Assembly: GCF_947489255.1 (NCBI RefSeq)
Contig: NZ_CANLCY010000004.1
Span: 124,001-188,000, forward strand
DNA length: 64,000 nucleotides
Source: an uncultured Microbacterium sp.
GTDB taxonomy: Bacteria; Actinomycetota; Actinomycetes; Actinomycetales; Microbacteriaceae
Reading direction: 5' to 3'
This document shows, one piece after another, positions 47,393-56,614 of the stretch. Below the pieces are notes generated by a model. It saw only the letters and a program-made list of their open reading frames with translations, searched no databases and was not told the origin of the DNA. Position 1 is the first letter of the stretch. Every line of letters starts with the position of its first letter. The translations under genes were made by a program, and so were the position numbers.

Positions 47393-49903
47393 ATGTCCGA
47401 AGCCCCTCCCTCCCCGCCGGTCGAGCGCGCGTCGACCCGGCTCGACGCGGTGCGCGCGATCGTGCGCCGCTACGCGCGCGAGAACCCCGTCGCGCTCATC
47501 GTGAGCGTGCTCATCGTCGCGTCGGCGGCGGCGACGGGCTCCTTGTGGGGTGAGGATGCCTCCGCGTGGGGCGCCGGACCGCTCGCCACGTTCGCGAGTG
47601 GACGGTGGTGGACCCTGCTGACCGCTCTGGCGATCCCGGATTCCACGGTGGATGCCGTGTCGTCGCTGCTGCTGGCCCTCACCGTGCTCGCGTACGCGGA
47701 ACGCCTCCTCGGCTCCCGGCGCACGGGCGTGCTGCTCGTGGTGCTGGGCATCGCCGGACTGACGGTGGGCATCGGACTGCACGCGGCGGCCTGGACGTTG
47801 ACCGACCTGCGCCCCGTGGTGGCCGCGGAGGTCCCGGTGCTCGATCCGACGACGCCCATCGCGGGAGTCGTGATGGCGGCATCCGCTCTCGCACCGACGC
47901 TGTGGCGTCGTCGTCTGCGGCTGGTCGGCTTCGCCCTGCTCGCCCTCTTCGCCCTGTACGCCGGCGACGCCGACTCCTGGTACCGCCTGACCGCCGCGGT
48001 CATCGGCCTCGCCGTGGGGTCGGTCCTCGCGCGTGGTCGCGAGCGCCGTTCGTGGCACCGCAGCTCCACGCGCGAGACGCGCACGCTGCTCGCCCTGTTG
48101 GTCGCCGTGGTCGGCAGCGGCCCGATCGTCGCCCTCGTCAGCGGTGGGGGACGCGGTCCGCTGTCTCTCGTCGTCGACGCCTACACGCAGTACGACGACG
48201 AGCTGTTGAGCCGGTGCGGCTCGGTGGCGCAGTCGGTGTGCGACGAGCAGGTCGCACTGCTCATGACCCGCGGGGCCGGGCCCGCTCTGCTCGCGATCAC
48301 CCCGCTCGTGCTGCTGCTGGTCTCGGCGTGGGGTCTGCGCCAAGGACGCCGCTCGGCGTGGATCGTCGCGCTGTTCGTGCTCGTCTCCTCCGCGCTCCTG
48401 CCGATCGTGTCGCTGCTCGACGGCCGACTTCGCATCGATCCCTGGGTCGACGGCAGCGGGGCGGAGTACGTGCTGTGGGCTCTGGCATCCATCGTCATCC
48501 CGCTCGCGCTCGCCGCAGCTCTCGTGGTGGCGCGGCCCCGCTTCACCGTCAGGGCCACGCGAACCGCGGCGCGCACGGTCGCCGCGGTGATCGGGCTCGC
48601 GTTCCTCGCGTGCGCGACGACCCTCTTCGTCGTCGAGGCCGTCGGACGACGCAGTTTCGACCGGGAGCTGTCGGTGCTCGACCTGCTCGGGCTCACGCTG
48701 CGTCGCTTCTTCCCTCCGGCCTTCACCAACCCCGGTGGCGGGACGGCCTTCCCGCACCACGGCCCGGCTCTGTTCGCCTATCAGTGGATCGGCGTGCTGT
48801 TCTGGGCGATCGTGGTGGGGGCGATCCTGTGGCTCTATCGCCGTGTCCGGCGACCGGATGCCGGTGACGGGGCGCGCTACCGCGACCTGCTGCACCGCGG
48901 GAGCGACACGCTGGGGTTCCTCGGCACGTGGGAGGGCAACCGGCACTGGTACTCCGACGACGGGGAGTGCGCCGTGGCCTACCGCCTCGCCGGAGACGTC
49001 GCCCTCGCCGTCGCGGACCCGCTCGCCCCGGCGGGGCGGCGCCCGGAGGCGGTGAGGGGCTTCTCCGACTACTGCGTCGAGCACGGGTGGACGCCCGCGT
49101 TCTACAGCGTGCACTCCGAGACGCTGGACGACCTCGTGGAGCTGGGATGGCGGCACGTGCCGGTCGGGGTCGAGACCGTGATGGATCTGCCCGGCCTCAC
49201 CTTCGCGGGGAAGACGTGGCAGAAGGTGCGCCAGCCGCTCACCCGCGCCGAGCGCGAGGGCTACACCGCCGTCTGGTCGCGGTGGCACGAGCTCACCGTC
49301 GCGCAGGCGTCGCAGGTCGTGGCGATCGACGAGGAGTGGGTCGCCGACCGCGCCCTGCCCGAGATGGGCTTCACGCTCGGCTCCCTCGACGAGTTGCGCG
49401 ACCGCGACGTCCGTCTGCTCCTCGCCGTCGGGCCCGACGACCGCATCGAGGCGGTCACCAGCTGGATGCCGAGCTGGACCGACGGTGAGATCACCGGATG
49501 GACCCTCGACTTCATGCGTCGGCGCACCGATGGCCCCAACGGCATGATGGAGTTCCTCATCGCCAAGGCGGCCCTGGAACTGCAGGCGGAGGGTGCCGTG
49601 GTGCTGAGCCTGTCCGGCGCCCCTCTCGCCGACGATCCCGACGAACCCGTGGACGGCGACCCCGCGCCGCTGCGATCCCTGCTGCGCTGGCTCGCCGAGG
49701 TGCTCGAGCCGGCCTACGGGTTCGCCTCCCTGTTCCGGTTCAAGGGCAAGTTCCGTCCGCGCTACCGTCCGCTGGCCCTCGCGTACCGCGACCCCCTGCA
49801 GCTTCCCGCGATCGGCGCGGCCGTCGGCCGCGCATACCTGCCGGACGCTTCTCGCCGTGAGATGGTCGCTCTGGCGAGGACCGCGTGGGAGGGGCGCCGA
49901 TGA
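47393..49903 (+). CDS. MprF-like aminoacyl-phosphatidylglycerol synthase/flippase
   Basis: 836 aa. About 11 membrane helices fill residues 33-495, then a soluble LPG-synthase (DUF2156) domain covers about 510-830: DTLGFLGTWEGNRHWYSDDGECAVAYRLAG, WTPAFYSVHSETLDDLVELGWR, DFMRRRTDGPNGMMEFLIAKAAL and FRFKGKFRPRYRPLALAYRDP. Such enzymes transfer Lys, Ala or another residue from tRNA to phosphatidylglycerol and change surface charge. The stop overlaps the next gene by ATGA. The amino acid used cannot be predicted. Confidence 0.85.
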   Translation: MSEAPPSPPVERASTRLDAVRAIVRRYARENPVALIVSVLIVASAAATGSLWGEDASAWGAGPLATFASGRWWTLLTALAIPDSTVDAVSSLLLALTVLAYAERLLGSRRTGVLLVVLGIAGLTVGIGLHAAAWTLTDLRPVVAAEVPVLDPTTPIAGVVMAASALAPTLWRRRLRLVGFALLALFALYAGDADSWYRLTAAVIGLAVGSVLARGRERRSWHRSSTRETRTLLALLVAVVGSGPIVALVSGGGRGPLSLVVDAYTQYDDELLSRCGSVAQSVCDEQVALLMTRGAGPALLAITPLVLLLVSAWGLRQGRRSAWIVALFVLVSSALLPIVSLLDGRLRIDPWVDGSGAEYVLWALASIVIPLALAAALVVARPRFTVRATRTAARTVAAVIGLAFLACATTLFVVEAVGRRSFDRELSVLDLLGLTLRRFFPPAFTNPGGGTAFPHHGPALFAYQWIGVLFWAIVVGAILWLYRRVRRPDAGDGARYRDLLHRGSDTLGFLGTWEGNRHWYSDDGECAVAYRLAGDVALAVADPLAPAGRRPEAVRGFSDYCVEHGWTPAFYSVHSETLDDLVELGWRHVPVGVETVMDLPGLTFAGKTWQKVRQPLTRAEREGYTAVWSRWHELTVAQASQVVAIDEEWVADRALPEMGFTLGSLDELRDRDVRLLLAVGPDDRIEAVTSWMPSWTDGEITGWTLDFMRRRTDGPNGMMEFLIAKAALELQAEGAVVLSLSGAPLADDPDEPVDGDPAPLRSLLRWLAEVLEPAYGFASLFRFKGKFRPRYRPLALAYRDPLQLPAIGAAVGRAYLPDASRREMVALARTAWEGRR

Positions 49904-51201
49904 ACAGATTCATCCTGTCGTTCGAGCTGATCGATTCACCGCTGCTCCCCGTCGCTGCGGTGATCGCGGGACTCGGCGTCGTGGCCGTACTGCTGTGGCC
50001 TCCGCGACGTCTCGTGCTGACCGGCGTCATCGCGACCGCCGCGGCGGTGGTCATGTTCGTCGTCGGGAAGATCCTCGAGGCGATGGGCACCTTCCAGGGA
50101 CCGCTGCCGTCGGGGGCGATCTGGTGGGCGACGGGAGCTGCGGCGGCCGCCGCCGTCGGCGTCGTCGGCATCCTCCGCCGCCCGTGGCCCCGCCGGGTCG
50201 TCGGAGCGGTCACGGTCATCGCCGCGCTTCTCGCCGGCGCCCTCGGCGTCAACGCCTCCTACGGCGTCACGCACAACCTCGCCGCGATCCTGGGCGTGCA
50301 GGCCCTCGATCCGGCATCCCTGCCGCAGCGCGGCGACACCGCCAGCGATCCGGCGACGCTGTATCAGACGTGGGAGCCGCCGGCCGGGATGCCGGCGAAA
50401 GGCTCCGTGAGCGCGCTGACGGGCAGCAGCAAGATCCCGACCGGACAATACGCCGCGCGGGACGCCTCGCTGTACCTCCCGCCCGCCGCGCAGGTCGCCA
50501 ATCCTCCCGCGCTGCCGTTGCTCGTGTTCATGATGGGCCAACCCGGTTCGCCCGACCCCACCGCTCTCGCGAAGGCGCTCGACTCCTTCGCCGCGGCGAA
50601 CAAGGGCCTCGCGCCCATCGCGATCGTCGTCGATCAGCTGACCGCGCCCGACGACGACCCCGCCTGCGTGGACTCGGCGAAGTTCGGCGCGGTGTCGACC
50701 TACATCAACGAGCTCGTGCCGAAGTGGGCCGAGCAGAATCTGAACATCGTCACGGACCATCGCTACTGGACGATTGGCGGCTTCTCCAACGGCGGGTCGT
50801 GTGCGGCGCTCTACGGCACGAAACACCCCGACACCTGGGGACACCTGCTCGACGTCATGGGCAACGAGTTCCCGGGGTCGGAGCACGTCGCGCAGACCGT
50901 TGCGGACGTCTACGGCGGCGACGCCGCCGCCTTCCAGGCGAACAAGCCCTCGGTGATCATGGCGGCGGCGCCCGCCGGCACCTACACGGGCCACCTCGCC
51001 GTGTTCACGTGGGGTAGCGCCGACACCACCTACGGCCCCGGCCAGCAGGCGAACGCCGACGCGGCGAAGGCCGCCGGGTTCACGGTGCTGACGCACATCG
51101 TCGAGGGGGCCGGACACACCGGCGAAGCGCTCGACGGCAGTCTGGCCTACGCCATCCCGGCCATGGCACCGACTCTGGGGCTCGCGGCACCGGGATCCTG
51201 A
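49900..51201 (+). CDS. membrane-anchored esterase (esterase D/antigen 85-like fold)
   Basis: 433 aa. Four hydrophobic helices in the first 130 residues anchor an extracytoplasmic esterase domain, about 150-430. The nucleophile S296 is in GGFSNGGS, with an Asp in the TWGSADTTYGPG segment and His in EGAGHTGEALDG. The gene overlaps the MprF-like gene by ATGA. Pairing of an aminoacyl-PG synthase with such an esterase is known in some actinobacteria and in Enterococcus, where esterases remove aminoacyl groups from lipids. That role is a good guess here. Confidence 0.8.
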   Translation: MNRFILSFELIDSPLLPVAAVIAGLGVVAVLLWPPRRLVLTGVIATAAAVVMFVVGKILEAMGTFQGPLPSGAIWWATGAAAAAAVGVVGILRRPWPRRVVGAVTVIAALLAGALGVNASYGVTHNLAAILGVQALDPASLPQRGDTASDPATLYQTWEPPAGMPAKGSVSALTGSSKIPTGQYAARDASLYLPPAAQVANPPALPLLVFMMGQPGSPDPTALAKALDSFAAANKGLAPIAIVVDQLTAPDDDPACVDSAKFGAVSTYINELVPKWAEQNLNIVTDHRYWTIGGFSNGGSCAALYGTKHPDTWGHLLDVMGNEFPGSEHVAQTVADVYGGDAAAFQANKPSVIMAAAPAGTYTGHLAVFTWGSADTTYGPGQQANADAAKAAGFTVLTHIVEGAGHTGEALDGSLAYAIPAMAPTLGLAAPGS

Positions 51202-51250
51202 CGGCCGTGCGGCCCTCGTGGAGCCGGTGCGGCATCGGGGGTGACACGCG

Positions 51251-51288
51251 GAAGGGGCCCGATCGACTCTCGTCGATCGGGCCCCTTC
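51251..51288. terminator. bidirectional terminator
   Basis: A perfect 17-bp stem (GAAGGGGCCCGATCGAC) with a TCTC loop lies between the esterase gene and the convergent dehydrogenase gene. Confidence 0.9.
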
Positions 51289-51300
51289 TCGGCGGGGATA

Positions 51301-54300
51301 TCAGCGCGCGAGCGCGTCCTTCATGATCGCCGCGTGCTCGTTGGCGTGCACCTTGGGCGACCCGGTCGCCGTGGAGGCGGCAGCAGCGCGCGAGATGCGA
51401 CGCACGGGGCGGTCGAGCTGGTCGGCCACCTCGAGGGCGATGAAGGGCCACGCGCCCTGGTTCTCGGGCTCGTCCTGCACCCAGACCAACTCGGCATCCG
51501 GGTACTGCGCGATCACACGCGTCAGCTCCTCGATCGGCGCCGGGTAGTACTGCTCGAGACGCACAAGGGCGATCTCGGGGTTGGGGTTCTTGTCGAGCTC
51601 GGCGCGCAGATCCCAGTGGATCTTGCCGGCGTGCAGCAGCACGCGCTTCACGGCGGCGCGGTCGATGCCGCGGTCGTCGTCGAGCACGGGCTCGAAGCGA
51701 CCCTCGAGGAAGTCCTCGACCGGGCTGGTCGCTCCGCGCAGACGCAGCATCGCCTTGGGCGTGAACACGACGAGCGGGCGGCGCGGACGCTGGTACGCCT
51801 GTCGACGCAGCAGGTGGAAGTACGACGCCGGGGTCGAGGGGCGCGCGACGATCATGTTGTCCTGCGCGCACATCTGCAGGTACCGCTCGATGCGAGCCGA
51901 CGAGTGATCGGGGCCCTGTCCCTCGTAGCCGTGGGGAAGGAGCAGCACGACGCTCGACTGCTGCGCCCACTTCTGGTCGGCCGAGGAGATGAACTCGTCG
52001 ATGACCGACTGGGCGCCGTTGGCGAAGTCGCCGAACTGCGCCTCCCACAGCACGAGCGCGTCCGAGCGCTCGACCGAGTAGCCATATTCGAACGCCATCG
52101 CGGCGTACTCGCTCAGCAGCGAGTCGTAGACCCAGAAACGACCCTGGTTCTCGCTGAGGTTGGCCAGCGGCAGCCATTCCTGACCGTTGTCGCGGTCGTG
52201 CAGCACCGAGTGGCGCTGGACGAACGTGCCGCGGCGCGAGTCCTGGCCGGCGAGGCGCACGGGGGTGCCCTCCATCAGGACCGAGCCGAAGGCGAGCAGC
52301 TCGCCGAAGGCCCAGTCGATGTTGCCGTTGCGGCTCATGTCGAGACGCTTGTCGAGCAGCTGCTGGAGCTTGGTGTGCACCGTGAAGCCGTCGGGCTTGT
52401 TCACGAACGCGTCGCCGATGTGCTGCACGACCTCGCGCGAGACGCCGGTGGTCTCGGGAGCGCCGACCGCCGGCTCGTCGGCGGCGTCGGTGGTGACGAC
52501 CGGGTTGGTCCCGGTCTCGGCTTCGTGCGTGTCGGCGAAGGCGACCTCGAGGCGGCTCTGGAAGTCCTGCTTCGCCTGCTCGTACTCGTCTTCGGTGATG
52601 TCGCCGCGGCCGACGAGCGACTCGGTGTACAGACGGCGCACCGACCGCTTCGCCTCGATGAGGTTGGTCATCAGCGGCTGGGTCATCGAGGGGTCGTCGC
52701 CCTCGTTGTGGCCACGACGGCGGTAGCAGACGAGGTCGATGACGATGTCGCGGTGGAACTCCTCGCGGTACAGGAACGCGAGCTCCGCGGCGCGCACGAC
52801 GGCCTCGGGGTCGTCGCCGTTGACGTGCAGGATCGGAGCCTGGATGGTCTTGGCGACGTCGGTGGCGTACACGGAGGTGCGGGCATCGGTGGGCGTGGTG
52901 GTGAAGCCGACCTGGTTGTTGACCACCACGTGGATCGTGCCGCCCGTGCGGTACCCGCGCAGCTGCGACATCTGCAGCGTCTCGACCACGACGCCCTGAC
53001 CCGCGAACGCGGCGTCGCCGTGCACGAGGATCGGCAGCCACGAGAACGTTCCGATGGGCTTGCGGTCCTGCTTGGCGCGGACGATGCCCTCGAGCACGCC
53101 GTCGACGGTCTCGAGGTGCGAGGGGTTGGCGGCCAGGTACACGGGGAGCTCGTCGCCGGCGTCTCCGACGAACGTGCCCTCGGTGCCGAGGTGGTACTTC
53201 ACGTCTCCCGAGCCGCGCTTGCTGCCCACGGCGACGGCGCCCTCGAACTCGCGGAACACGTGACCGTAGGTCTTGCCCGCGATGTTGGTGAGCACGTTCA
53301 GACGACCACGGTGGGCCATGCCGATGGCGGCGCCGTCGAGACCGGCCGATGCGGCACCCTGGAGGATCTGGTCGAGCAGCGGGATGAGCGACTCGCCGCC
53401 CTCGAGGCTGAAGCGCTTCTGGCCGACGTACTTGGTCTGCAGGAAGGTCTCGAAGGCCTCGGCCTGGTTGAGCTTCGACAGGATGCGCAGCTGCTCGTCG
53501 TGGCCGGGCTTGGTGTACTTGACCTCGAGGTTGCTCTGGAACCAGCGGCGCTGCGCCGGGTCCTGGATGTGCATGTACTCCACGCCCATGGTGCGGCAAT
53601 ACGAGTCGCGCAGCACGCCGAGGATGTCGCGCAGCTTCGCGACGCGCTTGTTGCCGAGACCGCCGGTGACGAACTCGCGATCGAGGTCCCAGAAGGTGAG
53701 CCCGTGCGACTCGATCTCGAGGTCGGGGTGGGTGCGCTGGACGTACTCGAGCGGGTCGATGTCGGCCATCAGGTGGCCGCGCACGCGGTAGGAGTTGATG
53801 AGCTCCTGCACGCGGGCGCTCTTGTCGATGCGCTCGGAGAGGTCGACGCTGATGTCGGCGGCCCAGTGGATGGGCGCGTAGGGGATGCGCAGGGCGGCGA
53901 AGATGTCGTCGTAGAAGCCGCGCTGGCCGATCAGCAGCTCGTGCACCTTCTTGAGGAACTCGCCTGAGCCCGCACCCTGGATGACACGGTGGTCGTAGGT
54001 GCTGGTGAGGGTGATCGTCTTGCCGATCGCCAGCTCGTTGAGCGTCTTCTCGCTCGCGCCCTGGAACTCCGCGGGGTAGTCGAGGGCTCCGGCGCCGATG
54101 ATCGCGCCCTGTCCGCGCATGAGACGCGGGACGGAGTGGACCGTGCCGATGCCGCCGGGGTTCGTCAGCGAGACCGTGGTGCCCTGGAAGTCGGCCGGGG
54201 TGAGCTTGTTGCCGCGGGCGCGACGCACCAGGTCTTCGTAGGAGGCGAGGAACTCGCCGAACGTCAGGGTGTCGGCGCGCTTGATGCTCGGGACCAGGAG

Positions 54301-54990
54301 AGCGCGCGACCCGTCGGGCTTGGGCATGTCGATGGCGATGCCGAGGTTGACGTGCGCGGGGGCCACGACCGAGGGCTTGCCGTCGATCTCGGCGTAGTAG
54401 ACGTTCTGGCTCGGGAACTCCTTGAGCGCCTGGATGAGCGCCCAGCCGATGAGGTGCGTGAAGCTGACCTTGCCGCCGCGCGTGCGCGACATGTGGTTGT
54501 TGATGACGATGCGGTTGTCGATCATCAGCTTCGCGGGGATGGTGCGCACGCTCGTCGCGGTGGGGACCGTGAGCGAGTCGTCCATGTTGGATGCCAGGGC
54601 CTTCGGCATCCCCTTCAGGACCGTCACGCGGTCTTCTTCGGTGCTCTCGGAGCCCGCCGAGGGGACGGCGTTCGGCGCCTGCGCCGGGATGGGCTGCGGC
54701 GCCGCCGGCTTGGCCGTGGTGCGGGCGACGGGCGCCTGGCCCACCACCGGGATGGGGGCCGTCACCGGCTTGGGCTCGGATGCCGTCGCCGCGGGCGGTG
54801 CGGCGGGCGGGGGAGCGGCGGCCGAGGATCCGTCGACGACCGGGTGGTACGCCTCCAGGATCGGCCACCAGGCCTTGTCTACGGAGTGCTTGTCGACTTT
54901 GAACTGTTCGTAGAGTTCGTCTACGAGCCACTCGTTCGCGCCGAACTCGCCCTCGCTCGAAGTACCGACGCCCGTCACCTGGCTCGACAC
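51301..54990 (-). CDS. kgd: 2-oxoglutarate dehydrogenase E1 with fused acyltransferase domain (OdhA/Kgd)
   Basis: 1229 aa, the actinobacterial two-domain form. The N-terminus (GANEWLVDELYEQF) and a Pro/Ala linker lead to a dihydrolipoyl succinyltransferase-like catalytic domain (about 125-340) ending TSTYDHRVIQGAGSGEFL. The ThDP-dependent E1 part follows, with HGDAAFAGQGVVVET and GDDPEAVVRAAELAF. It runs the TCA step from 2-oxoglutarate to succinyl-CoA, normally controlled by an FHA protein (GarA/OdhI). No lipoyl domain is present, as expected. GTG at 54990 chosen; a GTG 12 bp downstream is possible. Confidence 0.95.
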   Translation of the reverse strand: MSSQVTGVGTSSEGEFGANEWLVDELYEQFKVDKHSVDKAWWPILEAYHPVVDGSSAAAPPPAAPPAATASEPKPVTAPIPVVGQAPVARTTAKPAAPQPIPAQAPNAVPSAGSESTEEDRVTVLKGMPKALASNMDDSLTVPTATSVRTIPAKLMIDNRIVINNHMSRTRGGKVSFTHLIGWALIQALKEFPSQNVYYAEIDGKPSVVAPAHVNLGIAIDMPKPDGSRALLVPSIKRADTLTFGEFLASYEDLVRRARGNKLTPADFQGTTVSLTNPGGIGTVHSVPRLMRGQGAIIGAGALDYPAEFQGASEKTLNELAIGKTITLTSTYDHRVIQGAGSGEFLKKVHELLIGQRGFYDDIFAALRIPYAPIHWAADISVDLSERIDKSARVQELINSYRVRGHLMADIDPLEYVQRTHPDLEIESHGLTFWDLDREFVTGGLGNKRVAKLRDILGVLRDSYCRTMGVEYMHIQDPAQRRWFQSNLEVKYTKPGHDEQLRILSKLNQAEAFETFLQTKYVGQKRFSLEGGESLIPLLDQILQGAASAGLDGAAIGMAHRGRLNVLTNIAGKTYGHVFREFEGAVAVGSKRGSGDVKYHLGTEGTFVGDAGDELPVYLAANPSHLETVDGVLEGIVRAKQDRKPIGTFSWLPILVHGDAAFAGQGVVVETLQMSQLRGYRTGGTIHVVVNNQVGFTTTPTDARTSVYATDVAKTIQAPILHVNGDDPEAVVRAAELAFLYREEFHRDIVIDLVCYRRRGHNEGDDPSMTQPLMTNLIEAKRSVRRLYTESLVGRGDITEDEYEQAKQDFQSRLEVAFADTHEAETGTNPVVTTDAADEPAVGAPETTGVSREVVQHIGDAFVNKPDGFTVHTKLQQLLDKRLDMSRNGNIDWAFGELLAFGSVLMEGTPVRLAGQDSRRGTFVQRHSVLHDRDNGQEWLPLANLSENQGRFWVYDSLLSEYAAMAFEYGYSVERSDALVLWEAQFGDFANGAQSVIDEFISSADQKWAQQSSVVLLLPHGYEGQGPDHSSARIERYLQMCAQDNMIVARPSTPASYFHLLRRQAYQRPRRPLVVFTPKAMLRLRGATSPVEDFLEGRFEPVLDDDRGIDRAAVKRVLLHAGKIHWDLRAELDKNPNPEIALVRLEQYYPAPIEELTRVIAQYPDAELVWVQDEPENQGAWPFIALEVADQLDRPVRRISRAAAASTATGSPKVHANEHAAIMKDALAR

Positions 54991-55122
54991 AGTCGATCGC
55001 CTGCTTTCCTCGATGAAGATTCCTGTGGATGCGCCGACGTCGCCGTCGAAGACGCCGAGCGTCCAACGCGTCTTCCAGCCTAGCCGAGGTTCGACGGACG
55101 ACCACGGCCCGGGTGAGGCCTT

Positions 55123-55128
55123 TACATT
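55123..55128 (+). promoter_or_regulatory. putative -10 box (TACATT) of guaB1
   Basis: TACATT lies 25 bp before the ATG at 55154, so the gene would have a leader of about 20 nt. Confidence 0.4.
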
Positions 55129-55153
55129 CGGATCGTGTGATGGAGTGGATGCC

Positions 55154-56614
55154 ATGGAGTTCTCCGGCGCGCAGCCCGATGTCGACCTGACGTACTCGGA
55201 CGTGTTCCTCGTCCCCCGCCATTCGGAGGTGCGCAGTCGCCTCGACGTCGACCTCGCCCCCGGCGACGGCAGCGGGGCGACGATCCCGCTGGTGTCGGCC
55301 AACATGAACTCGGTGACGGGGACGCGCCTCGCGGCGACCCTGGCGCGTCGCGGCGGTCTCGGCGTCCTCCCGCAGGACCTCGCTCTGCCGCAGCTGATCG
55401 AGGCGGTCGCCTGGGTCAAGTCGCAGCCGGTCGCCTGGGACGCGCCTCTGGTGCTGCCGCCGACCGCGACCGTCGCCGATGCGCGTCTCGTGCTGCCCCC
55501 GGTCGCCGGTCGGGGCATCGTCGTCGCCGACGCGCGCGAGGACGGCAGCGTCGACGTCGCCGCCTTCCGGGGGATCGTCCCAGCGCGGCGCCTGGCGACC
55601 GCGCTCCCGGATGCCACCCTCGGCGACATCGCCCGCAGCGACGCCCCTGTCATCGAGGTCGAGCGCATCGGCGATCCGCGCGAGGTCTTCGCCCTGATCG
55701 AGGAGGCCGGCGCCGACATCGTGCCCGTCGTGGACGGAGACCGGGTCGTCGGCACGCTGTCGGGGCGCAGCGCCCTCCGCGATTCGGTCTACCGACCGGC
55801 GGTCGACGCGGACGGCCGTCTGATCATCGCGGCTGCCGTCGGGGTCAACGGCGACGTGGCCGGGAAGGCGCGGGCACTGGCCGCCGCCGGCGTCGACGTC
55901 CTCGTGGTCGACACCGCCCACGGCCACCAGGCGCAGATGCTGCGCGCGCTGCGCGAGGTCGCGGCGCTGGAACTCGGCATCCCGATCGCCGCCGGCAACG
56001 TCGTGACCGCCGAGGGCGTCCGTGACCTCACCGACGCGGGCGCCACCATCCTCAAGGTCGGGGTCGGACCCGGGGCGATGTGCACGACCCGCATGATGAC
56101 CGCGGTCGGTCGCCCCCAATTCTCCGCCGTGCTCGAGACCGCGGAGGCGGCCCGCAGCGCGGGCGCGCACGTGTGGGCCGACGGTGGCGTGCGCTACCCC
56201 CGCGACGTCGCTCTCGCGCTGGCCGCGGGAGCCGCGTCGGTCATGATCGGCTCGTGGTTCGCCGGCACGATCGAGGCCCCGGGACTGCTCCGCACCGACG
56301 ACGCGGGCCTGCTCTACAAGGAATCGTGGGGCATGGCATCCACGAAGGCGGTCCAGGGACGCTTCGGTCGGCTCGACCCGTTCGAGCGGGCGCGGAAGGA
56401 GCTCTTCGCCGAGGGCATCTCGTCGTCGCGCATCTACCTCGACCCGCAGCGGCCGGGGCTGGAGGACCTGCTCGACATGATCACCTCGGGTGTGCGCTCC
56501 TCGTTCACCTACGCGGGCGCGGCCACGGTCGCCGAGTTCCACGAGCGCGCCCGGGTGGGCCTGCAGTCGGCAGCCGGATACGAAGAGGGCAAGGCGCTCC
56601 CGGTCAGCTGGTGA
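55154..56614 (+). CDS. guaB1: GuaB1-type IMP dehydrogenase-related protein (GMP reductase)
   Basis: 486 aa. A TIM barrel is interrupted by two CBS motifs (about residues 95-210). The catalytic Cys is C310 in KVGVGPGAMCTTRMMTAVG, then a flap and ASTKAVQGRFGRLDPF. This branch (GuaB1) is annotated as IMP dehydrogenase-like but acts as a CBS-regulated GMP reductase in mycobacteria, converting GMP to IMP. A GTG 9 bp upstream is an alternative start. It converges with and overlaps the GH76 gene by 11 bp. Confidence 0.9.
   Translation: MEFSGAQPDVDLTYSDVFLVPRHSEVRSRLDVDLAPGDGSGATIPLVSANMNSVTGTRLAATLARRGGLGVLPQDLALPQLIEAVAWVKSQPVAWDAPLVLPPTATVADARLVLPPVAGRGIVVADAREDGSVDVAAFRGIVPARRLATALPDATLGDIARSDAPVIEVERIGDPREVFALIEEAGADIVPVVDGDRVVGTLSGRSALRDSVYRPAVDADGRLIIAAAVGVNGDVAGKARALAAAGVDVLVVDTAHGHQAQMLRALREVAALELGIPIAAGNVVTAEGVRDLTDAGATILKVGVGPGAMCTTRMMTAVGRPQFSAVLETAEAARSAGAHVWADGGVRYPRDVALALAAGAASVMIGSWFAGTIEAPGLLRTDDAGLLYKESWGMASTKAVQGRFGRLDPFERARKELFAEGISSSRIYLDPQRPGLEDLLDMITSGVRSSFTYAGAATVAEFHERARVGLQSAAGYEEGKALPVSW

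Noticed and set aside
45659..49288. Open frame of 1209 codons on the minus strand
   Set aside because: It is antisense to rsrA, the Eis-like and MprF-like genes, and is Arg/Gly/His/Glu-rich without any domain. Such shadows arise because G+C-rich codon usage removes stops.
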